A DNA stretch of 13,256 nt, taken from NCBI GenBank assembly GCA_964436345.1, contig CAYTCC010000032.1:1-13256 (forward strand), written 5' to 3'. This stretch comes from GCA-002694895 sp964436345. Its GTDB lineage: Bacteria; Chloroflexota; Dehalococcoidia; Lucifugimonadales; GCA-002694895. Below are positions 7,204 through 13,256 of the stretch, piece by piece; within the stretch, counting starts at the first letter, position 1, and every line of letters starts with the position of its first letter. The notes under the pieces were generated by a model. That model did not search any database and was not told the DNA's origin. It saw only the letters and a list, made by a program, of their open reading frames with translations. Both the position numbers and the translations under genes were made by a program.

Positions 7204-8844
7204 ATGAATAATATAAAAACAATAAACGGAACAGATTTTGCTAAAATTTTGTTCCTTGCCAAAGATTTAATTTTTAATACTAAAGATCAAATTAACCAGT
7301 TAAATGTTTTCCCTGTACCTGACGGGGATACTGGGACTAATATGTATTTGACCTTGGAATCTGCATTGAAAAACCTCAATACGATTAAAGAACAAAATAT
7401 TAATATTGTAAGCAAAAAAATTGCCAAAAATGCTGTTTTAGGAGGAAGAGGAAATAGTGGCGTGATTTTAGCGCAAATATTATATGGTTTATCTAAAGGT
7501 TTTGACAAACTTAATAAATGTGATGTTAAAGAATTTGGTAATTCATTAGTGGACGCTGTAGATGCGAGTTACGAATCAGTGAGTAATCCTGTTGAAGGAA
7601 CTATGCTAACTATTATTAAATCCTTTTCAGATTCATGGAATAATGTCAGAGATAATAATGATACTTTTAATGATGTTTTACCTTTGGTTTGTGAACATGC
7701 GAATAAAGTTTTAAAAGATACTCCCAATATGTTAGAAGTGCTTAAACAAGCAAATGTGGTAGATGCAGGTGGCCAGGGATTACTAATTATTTTCGAAGCA
7801 ATGAAAAGTTACATGTCAGGTGATAAACCAGATATCGATCAAATAATGAATAAACCTGGGCAATCTACTACAGGAATGAATATCAAAGATTTTGTCCAAG
7901 AGCATGCTGAAGATGAATGGGGTTATTGCGTGCAACTAGTTATAAATGATGCAAATGCTTCACATGAAGAAATAGAAATTGCTGTTAATAAAAATGGAGG
8001 CTCTACAGTAATAACAGGAATAGAGGAATACGTTAAAATTCATACTCATTCCGAGGACCCAGGCAAAATTTTGTCTTCGTGTATACAGTATGGAGAATTA
8101 ATGGAAATTAATATTGAAAATATGGATAAGCAATTTGAAGAATTTGTTAATGATTCTGAAATTGAATTAGAAGTTCAATTAAATGAAAATCAAAAATGTT
8201 CTATTATTGCTATTTCTAATGGTAACGGATTCAATAATTTATTTGTTAATTTAGGAGTAGATAAAATTGTAAAATGTGAAAAAACATTAAATCCGAGCGT
8301 GTCAGAAATTTTAGAGGCTATTGATCTTTGTAAAACTAATGATGTAATTATTTTACCAAATGATAAGAATGCAATTATGGCTTCTGATTTGGCAGCTCAA
8401 GAATCGGTGAAAAAAGTGTCAATTATTAATACAAAATCTATACCTGAAGGCCTAGCATCTATGATGTCTTATAACAATGAATTAGATATAAATACTAATA
8501 TTTCAAATTTAGAGAATAACACAACTGATATGAATTTTGGATCAATTAGTTTAGCATCCCGAACTGGAGTTATGGACAATATTAAATATAAAGAAGGTGA
8601 ATACATAGTTGTAATCAAAGATAAAATATTATTTGCAGAAACTACACTAATTGAATCTGTTTCAAAAACAATATCATATATGTCTCCAGATCAAGATAGT
8701 CTTATCACTTTATATTGGGGTGAGCATAGTAAGGAAAAAATAAATAAAATAGAAAGTCAATTAATTGGGCAATTTAATTCTATTGATATGGAATTTCAAT
8801 ATGGAGGACAATCTAATATTGAAGCTTGGGTAGCAATTGAATAA
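7204..8844 (+). CDS. yloV: DAK2-domain kinase, FakA/YloV family (probable fatty acid kinase)
   Basis: This 546-residue protein has the three-part FakA/YloV layout. The DhaL-like kinase domain (about 1-205) carries NVFPVPDGDTGTN with Asp40 and Asp42 for Mg-nucleotide, GGRGNSGVILAQ (80-91) and VDAGGQGLL (186-194). The middle domain (about 235-315) has Cys242, His280 and His282 (YCVQ, IHTH), matching the metal-binding Cys and His-x-His that I recall from the FakA literature. The C-terminal domain (about 330-546) is DegV-like and ends with the usual YGGQ segment. In Firmicutes, FakA phosphorylates fatty acids bound to a separate FakB (DegV) protein; no fakB is present here, so the substrate is inferred. 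The start agrees with the family (KTINGTDF), but no Shine-Dalgarno is visible: the 12 bases before ATG are A/T-rich. recG follows after 12 bp. The small Asp23-family gene often placed next to yloV in Firmicutes is absent. Confidence 0.88.
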   Translation: MNNIKTINGTDFAKILFLAKDLIFNTKDQINQLNVFPVPDGDTGTNMYLTLESALKNLNTIKEQNINIVSKKIAKNAVLGGRGNSGVILAQILYGLSKGFDKLNKCDVKEFGNSLVDAVDASYESVSNPVEGTMLTIIKSFSDSWNNVRDNNDTFNDVLPLVCEHANKVLKDTPNMLEVLKQANVVDAGGQGLLIIFEAMKSYMSGDKPDIDQIMNKPGQSTTGMNIKDFVQEHAEDEWGYCVQLVINDANASHEEIEIAVNKNGGSTVITGIEEYVKIHTHSEDPGKILSSCIQYGELMEINIENMDKQFEEFVNDSEIELEVQLNENQKCSIIAISNGNGFNNLFVNLGVDKIVKCEKTLNPSVSEILEAIDLCKTNDVIILPNDKNAIMASDLAAQESVKKVSIINTKSIPEGLASMMSYNNELDINTNISNLENNTTDMNFGSISLASRTGVMDNIKYKEGEYIVVIKDKILFAETTLIESVSKTISYMSPDQDSLITLYWGEHSKEKINKIESQLIGQFNSIDMEFQYGGQSNIEAWVAIE

Positions 8845-8856
8845 CAAAATAAATTT

Positions 8857-11340
8857 ATGAATTCCTATCAAAACAATCATGATAAAAGTCTAATATTAGA
8901 AAATATACAAATATTCGAAAGAATTCTCAAACTGGAAATTTCGAATAATTACAGTAATACTTCTGTTTCCGGGGGTGGCTTGGATGAATATATAGAAAAA
9001 AATATTGTTTATTTGATTCCAATTTTACGAAACATAGAAGACAAATATGGTAAAAAGCCATTATATTCTAGTGCAGATAATAAATTGAGAAAATTATTTT
9101 GTGATAGATTTATTAAAGAGATAGACAATTTAAAAAAAAATAATTCTTTTTCATCTAAGAAGACAAATAATACACTATCTGTCAGCAAAAATATTAATAC
9201 TAAGAAAACATTGTCATTAAAATCTGATATAAAATCATTGGGAAGAGTTTCTAAAAAGATAATATCTATGTTTGAGAAGCTAGGGATAAAAACTTTAGAA
9301 GATTTAATAAATTATTTTCCTAAAAGACATAGAGATTTCAATGATGTTAAAAAAGTACAGGATTTAATACCTGGTGAAGTACAGACAGTTGTTTTAAAAG
9401 TTTGGGAAGCTAAAACTGCAAGATATAGAAATGGTGTGAATGCAACTATTGGTATCTTGGGAGATGATACGGGTAATGTAAAAGTTCAATGGTTTGGAAG
9501 AAGTTGGTTAGTTAATCAATTAAAACCAGGGGTCCAAGTTATCATCAGTGGCAAAGTTAATGTTTTCCGAGGTACACTTTTATTTTCAAGTAATTTTGAA
9601 TATGAAATAATTGGAAATAATAAATTTAATGATCAATCTGATCTAACTCACGTGGGGAGATTTGTTCCTGTTTATCCTTTGTCAGGACAAATACATCAAA
9701 GAAGTATAAGAACCTTAGTAAGAAAAGCTGTAAATTTGATGGCTGATAGTATCGGAGATTATTTACCTGACGAAATTGTAAATAAAGCAAATTTAATCGA
9801 ATTAAAAAATGCTGTAAAACAATATCATTATCCTGAAACTTTAGAAGATTATAACAACGCTAGAAAGCGAATTGTATTTGATGAATTTTTTATGCATCAG
9901 TGTGCGTGGTTATTAAAAAGAAAAGAGTATAATGAAATAAAAAAAGCATATAAAATTCGAGTTTCTTGGAATTTTATTGATAGTTTTTTTCAATCACTTT
10001 CATTTACTCCTACAAAATCACAATTAGGTGTAATAAGAGAAATTGCAAAAGATTTGAATCACAACGTTCCAATGGCAAGACTTTTACAAGGTGAAGTGGG
10101 TAGTGGCAAGACTTTAGTAGCTGTAGTTTCTGCACTTGCTGTAATTAATGCAAATTACAAATCGGCTATTATGGCACCAACTGAAATTTTAGCTGAACAG
10201 CATTATATAAGTACATTAGAAATGTTTGATAGTGTTATAAAAATATCCCCTTTTCACTCTAAATTGAAAATAAAACGATTATCTAAAGAAATTTCTATAG
10301 GATTATTTTTAGGAAGTATGCCTGAGAAGATTAAACAAGATATGCGGGAGTCAATTAAAAACGGAGTTTATGATTTTTTGATAGGGACTCATACTTTAAT
10401 ACAAGATAATATTAGAATCCCTAATTTGGGACTGAGCATCATTGATGAACAACACAGGTTTGGAGTACTGCAAAGAGCAGCTATTAAAAGTAGTGAAAAA
10501 TATTATCCACATAGTTTGACTATGTCGGCAACTCCTATACCTAGAACTTTGGCATTAACAGCTTATGGTGATTTAGATTTATCTGAAATAAATGAAATGC
10601 CTTTTGGTGAGAGGAATGTTAAAACTAAATTAATATCACCAGACAAAATTAAAGCAGCATATAATCATTTAAAGAATGAAATAGAGAAAGGAAGGCAAGT
10701 AATTGTTATTTGTCCTTTGATTGAAGAATCTGAAAAATTGAACTCCTCTTCTGCAGAAGAGGAGTATGCTAATTTAAAAAATATTATTTTCCCAGATTAT
10801 AATATTGGCTTATTACATGGAAGGTTAAATTTAGATTTAAAAGAAGATGTAATGAAAAAATTTAGAAATGGGGATATAGATTTATTGGTGAGTACAACAG
10901 TTATAGAGGTTGGAGTGGATGTTCCGAATGCTAGCGTAATGATGATACAAAGTGCAGATAGATTTGGATTATCACAATTACATCAATTGCGTGGCAGAGT
11001 AGGTAGAGGAAAATACGAAGGTTATTGTATTTTAGTTTCTGGTAATGAAAATGAAGATACAATAGAAAGATTGAAAATATTTGAAAGAATGTCTAGTGGT
11101 TTTGAATTAGCTAATGAAGATCTGAAAATCAGAGGAGAAGGAGATATAACCCATACAAGACAAAGTGGAATACCTTTATTTAAGGTTGCTGATTTGATTC
11201 AAGATAAAGAAACACAGGAATTATCAAGGAAAATGGCAGAATATTATGTAGTTAATAATTTTGATGAATTTACTAAAAATAATTTATTGTTTAAAAAAGT
11301 TAAAATTATTAAAGAGCAAATGGAAGGAAAGCTTAATTAG
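8857..11340 (+). CDS. recG: ATP-dependent DNA helicase RecG
   Basis: This 827-residue superfamily 2 helicase reverses stalled replication forks and moves Holliday junctions. An N-terminal region (about 1-120) of helices and a Ser/Lys/Asn-rich linker precedes the wedge (OB) domain. The wedge starts near LGRVSKKIISMFEKLGIKTL (128-147), with the helix-hairpin-like entry and the INYFPKRHRD segment (151-160), and runs to about 255. Helicase motifs: I GEVGSGKT (412-419), Ia APTEILAEQH (440-449), II DEQH (530-533), III MSATPIPRTLALT (556-568), V TTVIEVGVDVPNA (680-692) and VI QLHQLRGRVGRG (707-718). The C-terminal part has TRQSG (767-771), so the protein is complete. It is longer than E. coli RecG (693) because of the N-terminal region, which resembles that of Chloroflexota and other non-proteobacterial RecG. 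No Shine-Dalgarno is visible. A perfect 24-bp palindrome lies over codons 629-637. Confidence 0.96.
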   Translation: MNSYQNNHDKSLILENIQIFERILKLEISNNYSNTSVSGGGLDEYIEKNIVYLIPILRNIEDKYGKKPLYSSADNKLRKLFCDRFIKEIDNLKKNNSFSSKKTNNTLSVSKNINTKKTLSLKSDIKSLGRVSKKIISMFEKLGIKTLEDLINYFPKRHRDFNDVKKVQDLIPGEVQTVVLKVWEAKTARYRNGVNATIGILGDDTGNVKVQWFGRSWLVNQLKPGVQVIISGKVNVFRGTLLFSSNFEYEIIGNNKFNDQSDLTHVGRFVPVYPLSGQIHQRSIRTLVRKAVNLMADSIGDYLPDEIVNKANLIELKNAVKQYHYPETLEDYNNARKRIVFDEFFMHQCAWLLKRKEYNEIKKAYKIRVSWNFIDSFFQSLSFTPTKSQLGVIREIAKDLNHNVPMARLLQGEVGSGKTLVAVVSALAVINANYKSAIMAPTEILAEQHYISTLEMFDSVIKISPFHSKLKIKRLSKEISIGLFLGSMPEKIKQDMRESIKNGVYDFLIGTHTLIQDNIRIPNLGLSIIDEQHRFGVLQRAAIKSSEKYYPHSLTMSATPIPRTLALTAYGDLDLSEINEMPFGERNVKTKLISPDKIKAAYNHLKNEIEKGRQVIVICPLIEESEKLNSSSAEEEYANLKNIIFPDYNIGLLHGRLNLDLKEDVMKKFRNGDIDLLVSTTVIEVGVDVPNASVMMIQSADRFGLSQLHQLRGRVGRGKYEGYCILVSGNENEDTIERLKIFERMSSGFELANEDLKIRGEGDITHTRQSGIPLFKVADLIQDKETQELSRKMAEYYVVNNFDEFTKNNLLFKKVKIIKEQMEGKLN
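10742..10765. repeat. Perfect 24-bp palindrome inside recG
   Basis: Two 12-bp arms with no loop, the left arm being ACTCCTCTTCTG and the right its exact reverse complement. It spans codons 629-637, encoding NSSSAEEEY. Half of its bases are G/C, against about 30% around it. Confidence 0.8.
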
Positions 11341-11422
11341 TTAAATCGATACAAGTGTTTATTTATCCTACTTCTGTAATGTAAAATATATATTGATTTT
11401 ATATTAAGGAATAATTTTACTT

Positions 11423-12409
11423 ATGGATGATTATAAGAAAAATGAAGCAAAAGAATGGGCAAGATCTTTTTTAGTAGGCCAATGGTCGACTTTAGTAACT
11501 CCTTTTGATGAAAGTGGATCAATAGACGAAAGAGGTCTACGTAATAATATTGAATATATTAAAAGTTTAGGAACTAATGGGGCTGGTTGTTCATGGGGTA
11601 TGGGTGAGTTTTGGAGTTTGTCTATAAATGAAAGAAAAAATTTAATGTCAATTGTTAAAGATCAAGCCAAAGATTGGCCTGTTGCAGCCCATATAAGTCA
11701 TACATCATTAAATGATATTTTCGAGTTAATGGATCATGCCAAAGAATTGAATTATGAATTGTTAATTATAGGAGCTCCTTACTTTGCTACTCGTAAACCA
11801 GGTCAAGTTATAGAATTTGTTAAATATATTTCACAACATACTGAGCTTGCAATTATGTATTATAATTCTCCTCAATTTGGAACAGTGTTAAATGCTAATG
11901 ATTTAAATAGCATTGTAGACATAGAAAATGTAGTGGGAGTTAAAGAAGCTAGTTTTAATAAAGAAATTTCTATTTCATCACATTTAAAATTAGGTACTAA
12001 AGCAATTATTAGTACTCCTGATGAATGGATTTTTTGGGAAGGGGATGTTCATGGTTTTCAGCAACAAGTAATGTTTGCTAATACTTCTGACTGGAGATTT
12101 GATACTCCGGATAATAATAGTTATGTAAAATTTATAGATAAAGCAACAAAAGGAATTATTGATAATAATCTTTACGAAAATGAAATAAGGAAAATTAAAA
12201 ATATATCAGATAGTTGGTGGGGCAAGACAGTTACAGATGCTGGTGGTGTATTACCAGTTGCATTGTGTAAGTATTGGGGAGAATTAGTAGGAATGAGTAG
12301 TGGAGGACCTAGATTACCAGTTATAGATTTGTCTGATGATAATAAAAAAGAATTAAAGGCTGAATTAATTGATTTGGGTAAATTGAATATTTCACTAGAA
12401 GTTAATTAA
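11423..12409 (+). CDS. DapA/N-acetylneuraminate lyase superfamily aldolase, substrate unknown
   Basis: This 328-residue TIM-barrel protein has the class I aldolase landmarks of the DHDPS/NAL superfamily: LVTPFDESGSID (24-35), a GMGE followed by LSINER (59-71), Tyr147 in MYYNSP, and Schiff-base Lys174 in GVKEAS. Such enzymes form or break C-C bonds of 2-keto acids such as pyruvate. Residues that define true dihydrodipicolinate synthase are missing: the Thr-Thr of GTTGE is Gly-Met, the second Tyr of the PYY motif is Phe121, and the carboxylate-binding Arg of YNxPxRTG is replaced (YNSPQFG). The family member and substrate are therefore unclear, and a dapA label would be unsafe. It is longer than DapA (292) at the C-terminus, ending with GGPRLPVIDLS. 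The start is preceded by AAGGA with a long spacer of 12 nt. It follows recG after 82 bp without a clear promoter or terminator. The mfnB-like gene follows after 19 bp, probably in the same operon. Confidence 0.85.
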   Translation: MDDYKKNEAKEWARSFLVGQWSTLVTPFDESGSIDERGLRNNIEYIKSLGTNGAGCSWGMGEFWSLSINERKNLMSIVKDQAKDWPVAAHISHTSLNDIFELMDHAKELNYELLIIGAPYFATRKPGQVIEFVKYISQHTELAIMYYNSPQFGTVLNANDLNSIVDIENVVGVKEASFNKEISISSHLKLGTKAIISTPDEWIFWEGDVHGFQQQVMFANTSDWRFDTPDNNSYVKFIDKATKGIIDNNLYENEIRKIKNISDSWWGKTVTDAGGVLPVALCKYWGELVGMSSGGPRLPVIDLSDDNKKELKAELIDLGKLNISLEVN

Positions 12410-12428
12410 ATTTAAATAGAGGTTTGAA

Positions 12429-13256
12429 ATGTTATTATTGGTTAGTGTTCAAAATGTGAATGAGGCAAAGCAGGCTATTAAAGGTGGGGCAGATATAGTT
12501 GATGTAAAAAATCTTCAAGAAGCTCTAGTTGGATCTGCACATCCGAATATATTTAAAGAAGTTAAAAAAATTGCTCCTGATCCTATACATTCAAGTTTAA
12601 CTTTAGGTGTCGTTCCTGATCAAATAGGAACTGTGGCTATGGCTGTTCATGCAGCAGGCCTTTTAAAAGCAACATCTGTTAAAGTTGGGTTTATGAACAC
12701 AGAATATAGTCTTGCATTAGAAACTTTATTAGCATGCAGAGAAGCTTTAGCAGGATCTAATACAATGTTAATAGGTTCTTTATTTGCAGACAATTTAATT
12801 TATGAGGGGGGGTTGGATCCTTCATTAATGGTTGATTTGTCTGTAGAAGGTAAATGCGATGGATTTTTGATTGATACCCTTGTAAAAGATGGAAGAAATC
12901 TTTTTGATTTTATTCCTGAATCAGAATTAAAAGATATGGTTATGTCTGCTAAATCTAGAGGATTGAGTACTGCTTTGTCTGGGCATTTGAAATTAAGTGA
13001 TTTAGATGAATTATCAAGAATTAATCCAGATATCGTTGGTGTTCGAGGGGCAGTGTGCTCCAAAGGAGACAGAGATGAAGGTGTATATTGGGAAGCTGTG
13101 AATCATTTTAAATCTGAACTCGACAGGAAAAAATCAGAGGGATTGGCATTCCCTGGAAATATTTCGGTAGATAAAGTGCTAAATCAAACAACCGAAAATA
13201 TTAAAGGAGAAGTTATTATTGATGACGGTGCAAAAAAAGCACTTACTAATGGGAAA
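12429..13256 (+). CDS. mfnB: (5-formylfuran-3-yl)methyl phosphate synthase-like protein (MfnB/DUF556), partial at 3' end
   Basis: The frame is open for 276 codons up to the window edge. Residues 1-230 match the MfnB (UPF0264) TIM barrel from end to end: LLVSVQNVNEAKQAIKGGAD at 3-22, DVKN (25-28), SVKVG (83-87), DGFLIDTLVKDG (144-155), TALSG (181-185) and VGVRGAVC (203-210). MfnB condenses two glyceraldehyde-3-phosphate into the furan precursor of methanofuran. The residues I recall as catalytic in the Methanocaldococcus enzyme are present: Schiff-base Lys27, Asp25, Lys85, Asp149 and Lys153. Known MfnB proteins end near residue 235. This one continues, and GEVIIDDGAKKAL (260-272) resembles the start of the PUA domain of glutamate 5-kinase, so a C-terminal fusion is likely. 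AGAGG 6 nt before ATG supports the start. It probably shares an operon with the upstream aldolase. Alternatively it may make a furan or other product unrelated to methanofuran. Confidence 0.85.
   Translation, partial: MLLLVSVQNVNEAKQAIKGGADIVDVKNLQEALVGSAHPNIFKEVKKIAPDPIHSSLTLGVVPDQIGTVAMAVHAAGLLKATSVKVGFMNTEYSLALETLLACREALAGSNTMLIGSLFADNLIYEGGLDPSLMVDLSVEGKCDGFLIDTLVKDGRNLFDFIPESELKDMVMSAKSRGLSTALSGHLKLSDLDELSRINPDIVGVRGAVCSKGDRDEGVYWEAVNHFKSELDRKKSEGLAFPGNISVDKVLNQTTENIKGEVIIDDGAKKALTNGK

Noticed and set aside
7204..8844. Dihydroxyacetone kinase
   Set aside because: Only the DhaL-type nucleotide domain is shared. The DhaK domain with its substrate-binding histidine is absent, and the rest matches FakA/YloV.
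11341..11422. Promoter between recG and the aldolase gene
   Set aside because: TATA-like strings occur, but none has a matching -35 at a fitting distance, so the aldolase may be read through from recG.
12800..13063. Minus-strand open frame of 87 codons near the right end
   Set aside because: It lies wholly opposite the mfnB-like gene, whose frame is open across the region and matches a known family.

Overview
This is an AT-rich bacterial chromosome segment (about 30% GC by eye) with short intergenic gaps and intact housekeeping genes. All eight complete genes end in TAA or TAG, and nothing suggests phage, insertion sequence, tRNA, rRNA or CRISPR content. The best guess is a streamlined, probably marine member of the Chloroflexota (SAR202/Dehalococcoidia-like). 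This rests on the rpmB / DAK2-kinase (yloV) / recG neighbourhood, the form of the RecG N-terminus (a short helical region with a Gly-Gly-Gly-Leu-Asp motif), the IRP-like aconitase and the low GC. It is an inference; no 16S gene is present.

Layout. (1) 73-3795, minus strand: polA, a full three-domain DNA polymerase I with all proofreading residues, followed 21 bp later by an unusual protein joining a tyrosine-recombinase-type core-binding (SAM-like) domain to a complete GreA-type transcript cleavage factor. (2) 3796-3882: short divergent promoter region. (3) 3883-6796, plus strand: seven-iron ferredoxin fdxA and aconitase acnA, a tight two-gene operon. (4) 6801-7076, minus strand: rpmB (L28), convergent with acnA with only 4 bp between them. 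(5) 7077-7203: divergent region with two mirror-image, overlapping candidate promoters and an 18-bp imperfect palindrome. (6) 7204-11340, plus strand: a FakA/YloV-type DAK2 kinase and the RecG helicase, 12 bp apart; recG holds a perfect 24-bp palindrome in its coding sequence. (7) 11423-13256, plus strand: a DapA/NAL-superfamily aldolase lacking key residues of true dihydrodipicolinate synthase, then a gene that is open to the window edge. That last gene encodes an MfnB-type (5-formylfuran-3-yl)methyl-phosphate synthase with what looks like the start of a C-terminal PUA domain.

How the genes fit together. Units 1, 4 and 6 are information processing (replication and repair, transcript cleavage, ribosome, fork rescue) plus a lipid-related kinase. 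Unit 3 is central metabolism with two Fe-S proteins. Unit 7 is the accessory part. It pairs two Schiff-base-lysine TIM-barrel enzymes in one apparent operon, one of them the enzyme that builds the furan ring of methanofuran, in a bacterium not expected to make methanofuran. Unit 7 and the integrase-SAM/GreA fusion are the strongest leads for something undescribed.
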